Source: Merdimmobilis hominis (GTDB lineage Bacteria > Bacillota > Clostridia > Oscillospirales > Ruminococcaceae). Taken from it: a stretch of DNA of 45,206 bases. How positions within the stretch are numbered: position 1 is the stretch's first letter; the number at the start of each line of letters is the position of its first letter. Where the stretch lies: NCBI RefSeq assembly GCF_900104615.1, contig NZ_LT629939.1, forward strand, positions 454,290 to 499,495, given 5' to 3'. Position numbers and translations under genes: made by a program. The notes beneath the pieces are model-generated. The model did no database searches and was not told where the DNA came from. It saw only the letters and a list, made by a program, of their open reading frames with translations. Below are positions 32,616 through 41,007 of this stretch, piece after piece.

Positions 32616-33207
32616 TCCCTATAAGGTACTAGGGGTATCCCCCACCGCCAGCGACGCAGAGATTAAAGCCGCTTACCGGGACCTGGCCAAAAAATATCAT
32701 CCCGACGCCTATGTCAACAACCCTCTGGCCGACCTGGCCGCAGAAAAAATGCAGGAGATCAACGCCGCCTACGATGAAATCCAGCGGCAGCGCAAATCCG
32801 GCGGAGGTTCCTACAGCGGTTCCTCCCAGTTCAGCGATGTGCGAAGCCTTCTCAACGCCGGCCGCATCACCGATGCGGAGGAGATCTTGGACGGTATCCC
32901 CGCTGCCAGCCGGGACGCCGAGTGGTATTATCTCAAGGGCCGTGCCTTTTACGCCAGGGGCTGGCTCAACGAGGCGATGAATTACTTCATGCGGGCCAAC
33001 CAGCTGAACCCTTCCAACCAAGAGTATCGGGATGCCCTCAATCGGATGGCCTATCAGCGGCAAAGCGGCAACCCTTATTATGGGGGTGGGTACCACACCA
33101 CTACCACCCATGTGGCGGGTTGTGATCTGTGTGACGTCTGCGCCTCTCTATACTGCGCTGACTGCTGCTGTGAATGTGCAGGCTGCGACTTATGCCGGTG
33201 TTTTTAA
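32608..33207 (+). CDS. J-domain protein with TPR-like middle and Cys-rich tail
   Basis: 199 residues. Residues 3-65 are a J domain with the essential HPD (31-33), which stimulates DnaK ATPase. A Gly/Ser linker is followed by TPR-like helices ('[22 protein letters not shown]'; core [18 protein letters not shown]). The C-terminus holds a dense Cys cluster (CDLCDVC...[14 protein letters not shown]), 11 Cys in about 30 residues, distinct from the CxxCxGxG zinc domain of DnaJ. It may bind metal or an Fe-S cluster. Overlap with the DUF5685 gene suggests that the J protein delivers or matures that partner; this is inference. Confidence 0.85.
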   Translation: MSDPYKVLGVSPTASDAEIKAAYRDLAKKYHPDAYVNNPLADLAAEKMQEINAAYDEIQRQRKSGGGSYSGSSQFSDVRSLLNAGRITDAEEILDGIPAASRDAEWYYLKGRAFYARGWLNEAMNYFMRANQLNPSNQEYRDALNRMAYQRQSGNPYYGGGYHTTTTHVAGCDLCDVCASLYCADCCCECAGCDLCRCF

Positions 33208-33224
33208 CCCAATTTTTTGACGGC

Positions 33225-33252
33225 ACGGGGGCCTAGCGGCCCCTGTCTTTTC
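33225..33252 (+). terminator. Probable terminator after the J-domain gene
   Basis: ACGGGGGCC (33225-33233) pairs with GGCCCCTGT (33238-33246), with one wobble, followed by CTTTTCGTTTT. It lies 18 nt after the stop and partly overlaps the leader of the next gene. Confidence 0.6.
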
Positions 33253-33274
33253 GTTTTAGGAAGGAGGGATACTC

Positions 33275-33811
33275 GTGAAAAAAAGCACCCAAGTAGCAGT
33301 GGGGGGATTGGCATCCGCCCTCTGCCTCCTGTTGATGTTCCTCACCGGGATGATCCCCTTCACCACCTATGCCCTGCCCGCTATGGCCGGCATCGTGCTG
33401 ATTGCCGTGGTCATTGAGAACGGTACCCAAACGGCGGCCTTGGTGTATGTCAGCGTTTCCCTCCTCTCCCTGTTCCTCTCCCCAGACAAGGAGGCCGCGC
33501 TGATGTTCCTGTGTTTTTTCGGCTACTACCCGGTGATTAAGGCCAAACTGGAGCAGATCCGCCCCAAATTGTTGGAACTCCTCGCCAAATACGGCATCTT
33601 CAACCTGGCCATAATCGCCACCTATTGGGTGATTATCTATGTTTTGGGCCTGCCGGACATCCTGGAGGAGCTGGGCGAACTTGGCAAGTACTCCATCGCC
33701 ATCCTTTTGGGGATGGGCAACCTGGTCTTCTTCCTCTACGACCGGGCGCTGACCAATTTGGTCACCTTCTATGTCCGTTGGTTCCGGGTTAAGGTTCTGC
33801 GGAAGATTTGA
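33275..33811 (+). CDS. Small polytopic membrane protein, unassigned
   Basis: 178 residues with five or so hydrophobic helices, GTG start at 33275 after AAGGAGG at 7 nt. 'GGLASALCLLLMFLTGMIPFTTYALPAMAGI' (short core LTGMIPFTTYALPA) and the small-residue, Pro-containing helices resemble substrate-capture (S) subunits of ECF transporters, but no energising genes are adjacent and this is a weak resemblance. Function unknown. Confidence 0.7.
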   Translation: MKKSTQVAVGGLASALCLLLMFLTGMIPFTTYALPAMAGIVLIAVVIENGTQTAALVYVSVSLLSLFLSPDKEAALMFLCFFGYYPVIKAKLEQIRPKLLELLAKYGIFNLAIIATYWVIIYVLGLPDILEELGELGKYSIAILLGMGNLVFFLYDRALTNLVTFYVRWFRVKVLRKI

Positions 33812-33827
33812 CCTTTCTCTCCCGCCC

Positions 33828-33856
33828 AAGCCTCCACTGCTGTGGAGGCTTTTTTG
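33828..33856 (+). terminator. Terminator of the 33275-33811 gene
   Basis: AAGCCTCCAC (33828-33837) pairs with GTGGAGGCTT (33842-33851), followed by a T run. Confidence 0.9.
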
Positions 33857-33920
33857 CTGTCACAGCAAAGGGGCATCACCTCAGCTGCCGCTATGGAGAA
33901 CCGGACACTCCATTTCAGCG

Positions 33921-33957
33921 CAAAAAGAAGGCATCCACCACTGTGGATGCCTTCTTT
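33921..33957 (-). terminator. Terminator of the MBOAT-DHHW operon
   Basis: Perfect stem with arms 33924-33938 and 33943-33957 around CACT, 3 nt beyond the DHHW stop and ending in T residues on the minus strand. Confidence 0.9.
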
Positions 33958-33959
33958 CC

Positions 33960-35084
33960 TTAATAGCGCAGTTTGGGGATGTTTTGGTCGCTGGCAAAGT
34001 TCATGAAGCTGTACAGGAGAAGGATGTCGTCATAGTCATTCTCCGCCAACAGATCGCTCATCTTGCCGGCCATCGCCCGCAGGTCCACCACCTGCACCTC
34101 ATCATAGTTGTACAGCAGGTAGGGCACAAAGCTGTTGCCATAGGAATCTTTAATGACCAGGATGCGGCTCCCATCCCCGGGGCCGGCGCTGCTCTTTATC
34201 ACCGTCAAGCCGTTGTTTCCCCGGAGGAAGGCGCCATATTTATCCCGCTCCTCGAATTTTTGCAGGTCGTGGAGGCCGTCCACCTCTTCCCCATCAATAG
34301 TCACCTGCTCCACCGCCGGATCAAACCATTCAATCACGTCCGGGACAGTGTTAAATAGCTTGGCCTTGCTGTAGTAGGTTCCATAGAAATCAGCAACCTG
34401 ATGCTTGGGAAGGCTCTCATACTCCACTGGGGTCTTTCCCTCGACGCTCTCCAAATAGGAGAGATAGCCCAGGTATGCCCCATAGCAGGTCCAGTGGTGG
34501 TCTGTTTTATAGTAGATGGAGTCCTCTTTGTGGGCGGTGAGCAGGGCTGTGGGATCTACAGCTGTCAGGTTGGGGGCAGCGGCCCCGGCAAACAGCTCCT
34601 CCATACGGGCGTACTGATCCAGGTTGCCAAGGCCGGTGGGGAGTTTCTCCGATAGCACCATGTAGGAACTGGGGACGATCATCAGAGAGATATGCCGGTC
34701 TGGGTATTTCTCGGCAAATTCCTTTACATAGCGGATGTTGTCGGAGAACCGCTTCTCATCCAAGGTGCGGTACTTCTCAAACATATAGTGGTCGGCGCCG
34801 TAGACAATGCCGTTGTTCTCAATTTTTCCGATGGCCGATTCCGCCATGGATTTTATGGTGATCCAGCTGTCCCGGTTGAAGAATTGGTCGTTGATATACT
34901 CCTCATATTTCTGGGTGTAGGTGTTGTTGAGGAGGGTCTTGACGGTGAACTTGGGCTTCTGTTGAAGGTACCGGTTCTCCATCTCAGAGAATTCCCGGTT
35001 GGTCTGGGTCAAGTCCATGGCGGTGCAGCCCAGGATGAACAGGGCAAACAGCAGCACCAGCGGATAGCGAAGTATCTCTTTCAT
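33960..35084 (-). CDS. DHHW/AlgX-like O-acyltransferase partner protein
   Basis: 374 residues with an N-terminal membrane anchor (about 6-24) and an extracytoplasmic SGNH-like domain. The name-giving TDHHWT motif is present, and 'VIKDSYGNSFVPYL' carries the putative nucleophilic Ser. In alginate and related systems, proteins of this kind take acyl groups from the MBOAT partner and place them on a cell-surface polymer. Here the MBOAT gene lies immediately upstream (15 nt), so the two should form an O-acylation pair. The polymer is not identifiable from the window. Confidence 0.88.
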   Translation of the reverse strand: MKEILRYPLVLLFALFILGCTAMDLTQTNREFSEMENRYLQQKPKFTVKTLLNNTYTQKYEEYINDQFFNRDSWITIKSMAESAIGKIENNGIVYGADHYMFEKYRTLDEKRFSDNIRYVKEFAEKYPDRHISLMIVPSSYMVLSEKLPTGLGNLDQYARMEELFAGAAAPNLTAVDPTALLTAHKEDSIYYKTDHHWTCYGAYLGYLSYLESVEGKTPVEYESLPKHQVADFYGTYYSKAKLFNTVPDVIEWFDPAVEQVTIDGEEVDGLHDLQKFEERDKYGAFLRGNNGLTVIKSSAGPGDGSRILVIKDSYGNSFVPYLLYNYDEVQVVDLRAMAGKMSDLLAENDYDDILLLYSFMNFASDQNIPKLRY

Positions 35085-35099
35085 CGGTTGTCACCCTCC

Positions 35100-36476
35100 T
35101 TAAAACCGGAAATAGAGGAACGGGTTGTAGGATGCATCCACCAGATAGGCAACCGACAGCACCAAAATCAGCCCGAAGAACGGGATGGAGAACCACAGGT
35201 TGTTCTCCCATTTTTGATACAGCGGTTTGAGGCACGGGGTGGCCAAAACCATGGCCACCAAGAAGGTGATCCCGTAGTTGCGCAGGTAGTAGATCCAGTC
35301 GGAGCCCCCCTGGAAGGCAAACATCTGGGAGAGGTACTGCCCCACCAAGGAAAGGTCGGTGATGGCAAACAGCACCCAGCTGATGGATAGTGCGATGGCC
35401 AGATACACATGGCACACCACTTTGCTGCTGTTGAGACGGGTGAGGAACCAGCGCTTCTCAATCACCAAGAGGACAAAGAAATACAGCCCCCAGAGGATGA
35501 AATTCCAGTTGGCCCCGTGCCAGAAGCCGGTGGCAGCCCACACGACAAACAAGTTGAAATAGGTGCGTGCCGGGCCCCTGCGGCTGCCGCCCAGAGGGAA
35601 GTAGAGGTATTCCCGGAACCAGGAACCCAACGTCATATGCCAGCGCCGCCAAAACTCGGTGATGCTTTTGGAGATATAGGGGAAATCAAAGTTTTTGGGG
35701 AAGTCAAACCCCAGCATCCGTCCCAGCCCAATGGCCATTAGGGAATACCCGGAAAAGTCAAAGTAAATTTGCAGGGCATAGGCGAGGATTCCAATCCACG
35801 CCAAGGGGGTGGAAATCCCGGAAAAGCCCATCCCCTCCAGTTCGGTCCAGAGCATGCCGATGCTGTTGGCGATGAGAACCTTGCTGCCAAGGCCCAGGAT
35901 AAAATACTTGATGCCGTCCTCGATCTGGACCAGATCCATCCGCCGCTCCTTCAGCTCCCGGTTTATATCGGTGTATTTGACGATGGGGCCGGCGATCAGC
36001 TGTGGGAACAGCACTACAAAAGCGCCGAAGTCGATGATGTTGGTCTCCGCCTTCACCTTGCCCCGGTACACATCGATGGTGTAGCTCATGGTCTGGAAGG
36101 TGTAAAAGCTAATACCCAAAGGCAACCGCAGGGAAATCCCCCGCAGGGAGAGGCCAAACAGCGCGTTGAGATTCTCCACAAAGAAGTTGGTGTATTTGAA
36201 GAAACCAAGCATACCCAGATTGAACACCACCGAGAGGATGAGGAACACCCGGCAGAGCTTGGGATTGTCCCGGTGGGACTCAATCCCCCGGGAGCAAAAA
36301 TAATCCACCAGGATGGAGGCGATCATAATGGGGAAATACCGCGCCTCCCCCCAGGAGTAGAAGATCAGGCTCAAAATAAGTAACACACCGTTTTTAAACC
36401 GCCGCGGCGTAATATAGTAGACCAAGAACGCCGCCGGCAAAAAACGGAATAAAAACAAAATGCTAGAAAAAACCAT
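35100..36476 (-). CDS. MBOAT-family membrane O-acyltransferase (AlgI/DltB-like)
   Basis: 458 residues with about 11 helices. Family motifs: 'QLIAGPIVKY', 'DFSGYSLMAIGLGRMLGFDFPKNF' (core DFSGYSLMAIGLGRMLG), 'TEFWRRWHMTLGSWFREYLY' and the catalytic-His region 'WHGANWNF'. It transfers acyl groups across the membrane for polymer O-acylation. The start at 36476 has GGGAGG 6 nt upstream; the frame extending to 36518 has no SD. It is followed by the DHHW partner; a lipoprotein gene upstream (36625) is typical of such loci. Confidence 0.93.
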   Translation of the reverse strand: MVFSSILFLFRFLPAAFLVYYITPRRFKNGVLLILSLIFYSWGEARYFPIMIASILVDYFCSRGIESHRDNPKLCRVFLILSVVFNLGMLGFFKYTNFFVENLNALFGLSLRGISLRLPLGISFYTFQTMSYTIDVYRGKVKAETNIIDFGAFVVLFPQLIAGPIVKYTDINRELKERRMDLVQIEDGIKYFILGLGSKVLIANSIGMLWTELEGMGFSGISTPLAWIGILAYALQIYFDFSGYSLMAIGLGRMLGFDFPKNFDFPYISKSITEFWRRWHMTLGSWFREYLYFPLGGSRRGPARTYFNLFVVWAATGFWHGANWNFILWGLYFFVLLVIEKRWFLTRLNSSKVVCHVYLAIALSISWVLFAITDLSLVGQYLSQMFAFQGGSDWIYYLRNYGITFLVAMVLATPCLKPLYQKWENNLWFSIPFFGLILVLSVAYLVDASYNPFLYFRF

Positions 36477-36564
36477 CGGTTGCCTCCCTGCGCCTATTGG
36501 GCCAGTTGTTAAAGTCAATGATGCATATGCACCTATATGAATCTGCCTGAAAAAGCAACCACAA

Positions 36565-36598
36565 AGCCAGCCCGGCGAAAGGGCCGGGCCGGCTGGGT
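36565..36598 (-). terminator. Possible terminator of the DUF4358 gene
   Basis: An imperfect GC-rich hairpin of CCAGCC and GGCTGG outer arms lies 27 nt past the stop. The following minus-strand tract has only modest T content, so readthrough into the MBOAT operon is possible. Confidence 0.4.
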
Positions 36599-36624
36599 GG
36601 TTCTTAGGAAATCAATAGATGGAA

Positions 36625-37209
36625 TTACCGAAACAGATTGGCGATGGCATCCACCGCTTTTTTGGCTTCGTTTTTGGCGAATTCCAAAGCGCTCTCCTCA
36701 TCTTCCGAAACATCGTCTGCTTTGCCCAGCATGGTGAAAAACACGTAGTCGTCATACCGGGTCACGGCGCTGGACTGAATCTTTGCCATGTTGGAAGGAT
36801 ACTGTGTGGTGTCCTCCAGCAGCTTGTCCCGATAGGCGTTCAGCTGCTTCTCCACATCAGCTCCTTTGCCATCCTTGGCTTTGATGGCGATAAACTGGTC
36901 CACATGGGCGCTCATCATAGGGCCTTCGCCGATGAACTCCTCCACATCGTCCGGGTTGACACCGTAGACTTCCGACAGGGCTTCTTTCTCAATGGCCTGT
37001 GAGGGGATATAATCCTCGCCATAGGCTTCCCGGACCGCCTTATGGGCGGCGGCCAGCCGTTCAGAAGCGGTCAATTCCGAGGAGCTGGACATGCTGCTGG
37101 AAGAACTGGACATGCTGGATGAGCTGGAATTGTCATCTCTGCCAAAACAACCGGTGGTAACCGAGGCGATCAGCATCGCCGCAAAGATGATAGCTGTAAC
37201 TTTTTTCAT
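36625..37209 (-). CDS. DUF4358 lipoprotein
   Basis: 194 residues. Signal peptide with Cys21 as probable acylation site (TTGC, an atypical lipobox), then a Ser-rich linker of about 20 residues with Met breaks (SSSSSMSSSSSSMSSSS). The mature domain has 'YGVNPDDVEEFIGEGPMMSAHVD' (core NPDDVEEFIGEGPMMSAHVD) and 'DDYVFFTMLG', both DUF4358 features. The family often accompanies MBOAT/DHHW genes, as here. Function unknown. Confidence 0.88.
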   Translation of the reverse strand: MKKVTAIIFAAMLIASVTTGCFGRDDNSSSSSMSSSSSSMSSSSELTASERLAAAHKAVREAYGEDYIPSQAIEKEALSEVYGVNPDDVEEFIGEGPMMSAHVDQFIAIKAKDGKGADVEKQLNAYRDKLLEDTTQYPSNMAKIQSSAVTRYDDYVFFTMLGKADDVSEDEESALEFAKNEAKKAVDAIANLFR

Positions 37210-37370
37210 AGAAAATCATTCCCTCTTTTCATCAAATGGTATTCCGCGGGCATACTATCTGTGTCGATCCGCTGCCACGCGGATATGCTATCAGTGGCAA
37301 ATTTTTCTTTCTTTATTGCATCACTTCTAGTTTTGACGGGAAGAGCAGAATTATTCTAGGAAAAGCAAGA

Positions 37371-38345
37371 TCAGTACCGGTTTGCATCCTGTCCCGCAAG
37401 GGGGTTGACCATGGCCGACTGCTGGATGGCGAGGGCATCATCCATGCTGCTGCGGGCAGTGCGGCTGATCTGATTCCAGGTGACCGCGATTCCCAAGGCA
37501 ACAAACAGCAGCGAAGAAACCATATCCCCCATCAAAAGCCTTTGGACCTCGCCGTTGGTGAGCATGACGCCCAGGTATTTCAAGGGGATCTCATTGGCCA
37601 CCATGGATATGGCCAGATTCATGATGTCGGTCGCCACCCCGAAGACAATAGAGAGGACACAGGTCAGCGGCAGAACAATTCCATCCATTTTGCCCCGGGC
37701 CAGCCGGTATCCGTGATAGACCCCCAACGGAATGAGGAAGTACAGAAGCGAATAGGCCGTCTCGGTGAACCAAATGACTGCCACTGCTGGGATTGTGGCC
37801 AACAAGCCGCCTATAATCGCTCCCAACAACCCGGTGAGGTAGCTTCCCGACTCCTGGTTTTGGGCCATCTTTTGCCCTGCAGCCTGGGCAATTCCCTCCA
37901 GGCATCCCTGGTGGATAGGCTGATAGGACCCATCGAAAGCGGCCAGCATTTCGCAGTCCTCACGGTGGCAGATGGGGCAGGTTTTCTGCGGGGAAATCCC
38001 GCGTCGGTGCAGCACCGCGGGAAGAACCGACAACAGGTCGTCCAAACCCTCTTCCACTTTCTTCGCCTTGCCCCAAGGATTGCCCACCAAAGCGGTCAGC
38101 CGCCCATTATGAAGGCTTACGGTGGCCTTCACCTGTAGCTCCCCCCGGATCTCCTTCACAATCTCCTTAGAGCTGGTTTTATCCAGGCCCTCGCCGCCCT
38201 CTTCCAAAGATACGACGACCTGGAGATTGGCGTCCTGCACCAGCTGCACCTGGACAGGGTAGTTACCCACCACACCATAGGCTATGTTGTTGACTACCCG
38301 CAATCCCCGCTGTTCTGCGCATGCGGCAAAGTCGGCCTTCTTCAT
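37371..38345 (-). CDS. Zinc-finger membrane protein of unknown function
   Basis: 324 residues. The N-terminal half is soluble, with an alpha/beta domain (1-115) and a CxxC...HxxC zinc site (Cys123, Cys126, His145, Cys148; 'CPICHRED' and 'HQGC'). The second half has about five hydrophobic helices, starting near residue 165 ('LTGLLGAIIGGLLATIPAVA'). No family name is recognised. The layout suggests a cytoplasmic sensor joined to a membrane part. ATG at 38345 with GGAGGG 7 nt upstream. It lies just downstream of the ispH-rpsA terminator and is transcribed separately. Confidence 0.7.
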   Translation of the reverse strand: MKKADFAACAEQRGLRVVNNIAYGVVGNYPVQVQLVQDANLQVVVSLEEGGEGLDKTSSKEIVKEIRGELQVKATVSLHNGRLTALVGNPWGKAKKVEEGLDDLLSVLPAVLHRRGISPQKTCPICHREDCEMLAAFDGSYQPIHQGCLEGIAQAAGQKMAQNQESGSYLTGLLGAIIGGLLATIPAVAVIWFTETAYSLLYFLIPLGVYHGYRLARGKMDGIVLPLTCVLSIVFGVATDIMNLAISMVANEIPLKYLGVMLTNGEVQRLLMGDMVSSLLFVALGIAVTWNQISRTARSSMDDALAIQQSAMVNPLAGQDANRY

Positions 38346-38394
38346 GTATTCGCCCTCCTCAAAAAATCAACAAATTATTTGCCTGCCAAGACAG

Positions 38395-38431
38395 GAAAAA
38401 AGCGGAAGAACGATTTGGTTCTTCCGCTTTT
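38395..38431 (-). terminator. Terminator of the RpiR-HI0933-cmk-plsC-ispH/rpsA operon
   Basis: Perfect stem with arms about 38398-38411 and 38418-38431, 14 nt past the stop, followed by T residues on the minus strand. Confidence 0.92.
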
Positions 38432-38444
38432 GAGTTTTGGGGAA

Positions 38445-40406
38445 TTAGTCCTCCACAACCTCTTCGGTTTCAGCGGACTCTTCATCCAGCAGAGCGCGGA
38501 TGGACAAGCTGATGCGTTTTCTGTCAAAGTCCAGCTCGGTGATCTTAACATCAACTTCCTGGCCAACAGACAGGACATCAGAAGGTTTGGCGATTCTCTC
38601 GCGGGCGATCTGGCTGATGTGGATCAAACCGTCCACACCGGGAATGATCTGGGCGAAGGCGCCGAAAGTGGTCAGGGAGACGATTTTCACTTTGACCACG
38701 TCGCCGACATTGTAATCCCGCTTCATGATCTCCCAGGGATTGTCCTCGTTTTTCTTGTAGCCCAAGGAAATCTTCTTCTTCTCGGTGTCAATATCCTTTA
38801 CATACACTTCCAGCATGTCGCCCACTTTGACAACCTGGGAAGGATGTTTGATCTTGCTCCAGCTCAGCTCGGAGATGTGGACCATGCCGTCCACGCCGCC
38901 CAAATCGATGAATGCGCCGTAATCGGTCAAGGATTTGACAACGCCGTTGTACTTCTTGCCGATCTCTACTTCGCTCCAGAACTGATCCTCCAGAACTTTT
39001 CTCTGCTCCTTGAGGACAGCCTTGATAGAGGCGACAGCGCGGCGGCGCTGGCGGTTGACTTCCAGGATTTTAAACTCAACCTCTTTTTTGAGCAGGTCTT
39101 CCAGGTTGTCGGCGCGGCTCATGGTTGCCTGGGAAGCGGGGATGAACACCTTCACCCCGTTTGTCAGGGCAAGGACACCGCCCTTGACCACCTCAGTGAC
39201 AACGCCGGACAGGGTGGCGCCGGACTCAGCGGCATCGCAGACAGCTTCAAAGCCGGCGATGGCATCCAGGCGCTTCTTGGAGAGCATCAAGGTGCCCTCC
39301 ACATCATTGACCCGCAGGACGATCAGGTCCAGCTTGTCCCCAACCTTGACCAGATCCTCAGTTTTAGCAGAGGGATCGTCGGTCAGCTCGGACAGAGGGA
39401 CATAGCCGGCGTGTTTGGTGCCGATGTCAACCGAAATTTCATTGGGCGCAATGCCGGTGACAACTGCGGTTACCTTCTCCCCTGTATATGTACTTTTAAA
39501 GGACTGGTTGAGCATTTCCTCAAAGCTCAGCTCTTCTTCCTGGATCTGATTGTTCTCGTTCAGAATCTCACTCATTGTTTTTCGTACCTCCTTAATTATG
39601 CCAGCCGGAGTGGAAGCTCCGGCCGTAACGCCAATCCGATGCACGCCGTTCAAATCAAGGCCAGCCAATTCCGCCGAAGTCTCGATCAGGATGGTGCGGC
39701 AGTAGCTGCTGCAAATGTCCCTGAGTTTGGCCGTGTTTGAACTGTGCCGCCCTCCGACCACCACCATGAGGTCGGATTCCTTTGCCAGCTGCTCTGCCTC
39801 TTTTTGGCGCAACGCTGTAGCATTACATATTGTATCAAATATTACGGGATTTGTACACACCTTTTTTATGGAATTCACGCATTTTTTCCATTCTTTTGTA
39901 TGAAAGGTGGTTTGGGCCACCAAGGCATAGACAAATTGATCAAAACTGCCTTCCTGTATCAAGCATTTTTCCAGTTCTGATGCGTCTTTGACAATCCGGT
40001 GCCACCCAGGGCAGTGGCCGGCAATACCCTGTACTTCCGGGTGGTTTTTATCCCCGGCGATGAGTACCCGATGGCCCTTTTGGGCCTCCTGTGCCACAAT
40101 GTTATGGATCTTCGCCACAAAGGGACAAGTTGCGTCCTCATAGGGGATTCCCCGGGAAATGAGGGCGTCGTACACCGCCCCCGGCACCCCGTGGGAGCGG
40201 ATTACCAAAGTGTACCCGGGAGGGCAGTCCTCTGGGCGGTCCACCGTCAAAACGCCCTGTTGCTCCAGATCCCCCACCAGCTGGGGGTTGTGGATAATGG
40301 GCCCCAAGGTGGCCACCGGTCTGCCCGCTTCCACGTCTTTAAGAACCAGGTTGACCGCCCGGTCCACCCCAAAGCAGAACCCAGCGCTTTTTGCCACTTT
40401 AATCAT
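38445..40406 (-). CDS. ispH-rpsA: Bifunctional IspH (HMBPP reductase) / ribosomal protein S1
   Basis: 653 residues. Residues 1-277 are IspH, which makes IPP and DMAPP in the MEP pathway: Fe-S ligands Cys11 (GFCFGV), Cys94 (DATCPF) and Cys194 (CNATAL), with His in 'SHGVPG'. From about 300 on there are four S1 RNA-binding repeats, each with a 'GYVPLSE', 'VHISELSWSKI' or 'IHISQIA' block. This fusion is a known clostridial arrangement. An internal SD and ATG at 39575 could produce S1 alone. The gene overlaps plsC by 8 nt, with GGAGG 6 nt before its ATG. It closes the operon started by the RpiR regulator. Confidence 0.95.
   Translation of the reverse strand: MIKVAKSAGFCFGVDRAVNLVLKDVEAGRPVATLGPIIHNPQLVGDLEQQGVLTVDRPEDCPPGYTLVIRSHGVPGAVYDALISRGIPYEDATCPFVAKIHNIVAQEAQKGHRVLIAGDKNHPEVQGIAGHCPGWHRIVKDASELEKCLIQEGSFDQFVYALVAQTTFHTKEWKKCVNSIKKVCTNPVIFDTICNATALRQKEAEQLAKESDLMVVVGGRHSSNTAKLRDICSSYCRTILIETSAELAGLDLNGVHRIGVTAGASTPAGIIKEVRKTMSEILNENNQIQEEELSFEEMLNQSFKSTYTGEKVTAVVTGIAPNEISVDIGTKHAGYVPLSELTDDPSAKTEDLVKVGDKLDLIVLRVNDVEGTLMLSKKRLDAIAGFEAVCDAAESGATLSGVVTEVVKGGVLALTNGVKVFIPASQATMSRADNLEDLLKKEVEFKILEVNRQRRRAVASIKAVLKEQRKVLEDQFWSEVEIGKKYNGVVKSLTDYGAFIDLGGVDGMVHISELSWSKIKHPSQVVKVGDMLEVYVKDIDTEKKKISLGYKKNEDNPWEIMKRDYNVGDVVKVKIVSLTTFGAFAQIIPGVDGLIHISQIARERIAKPSDVLSVGQEVDVKITELDFDRKRISLSIRALLDEESAETEEVVED
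39573..39593 (-). promoter_or_regulatory. Internal SD and start codon for a stand-alone S1 protein
   Basis: Within ispH-rpsA, AAGGAGG (complement of 39587-39593) precedes an in-frame ATG (complement of 39573-39575) by 11 nt. The product would be 376 residues and begin MSEILNENN, then 'FEEMLNQSF', as free-standing clostridial S1 proteins do. Confidence 0.65.
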
Positions 40407-41007
40407 GGCTTTCCTCCAATCCCATCAAACCCAGTATGGTTCCCCACACCTTCTTGGTGGCGGTTTTGATCTCCCGGGGGGAGTCGGTCTCAAAGCCAAG
40501 CTCCTCAAAGGGGATGAGCTCCCCAAACCGGACGACCGCCTTGGAGCGGAACTTCTTGCCCGGCTCATAGAGCACGCAGCAGGGCAGGATGTCCGCCTGG
40601 GTCATCTTGGCGATGAGGGCCATGCCGGATTTTGGGCGCCCCGGCTCCCCTATTTTATAGCGGGTCCCCTCGGGGAAAATGCCCAGCACATGGTCGTTTT
40701 CCACCAGTTTGGCACACTCCTCCACCGCGCCGGTGTCCCCTTTGCCCCGCTCCACCTGGATCACGTGGATAGAGCGGAACAGCGCCCCTAAAATGGGGTT
40801 TTGGAACAACTCCGCTTTGCCCATGTAGTTGATGGGATGGGGCACCCCCATGGCCAGCAACAGGGGATCGATGTTGGAAGTGTGGTTGCTGGCGATAATA
40901 TAGCCGCCCCCATGGGGGATGTTCTCCCGGCCTTCAAAGTGGATGGAGAACCAGAACCGCAGCCCCACCGAGACGCAGAACAAAAAGAACCTATAGGCGA
41001 TCCACAT
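40399..41007 (-). CDS. plsC: 1-acyl-sn-glycerol-3-phosphate acyltransferase
   Basis: 202 residues with an N-terminal hydrophobic helix. Catalytic NHTSNID (Hx4D) and the acyl-acceptor EGTR motif ('FPEGTRYK') are present. The enzyme makes phosphatidic acid from lysophosphatidate at the membrane. The ATG overlaps the end of cmk by 17 nt, and the 3' end overlaps ispH by 8 nt, so translation is likely coupled across all three. Confidence 0.94.
   Translation of the reverse strand: MWIAYRFFLFCVSVGLRFWFSIHFEGRENIPHGGGYIIASNHTSNIDPLLLAMGVPHPINYMGKAELFQNPILGALFRSIHVIQVERGKGDTGAVEECAKLVENDHVLGIFPEGTRYKIGEPGRPKSGMALIAKMTQADILPCCVLYEPGKKFRSKAVVRFGELIPFEELGFETDSPREIKTATKKVWGTILGLMGLEESHD

Noticed and set aside
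37236-38138. A 300-codon plus-strand frame
   Set aside because: It is antisense to the zinc-finger membrane protein gene, whose SD, start and helices are convincing, and its residues are His/Gln/Gly-rich as typical shadow frames.
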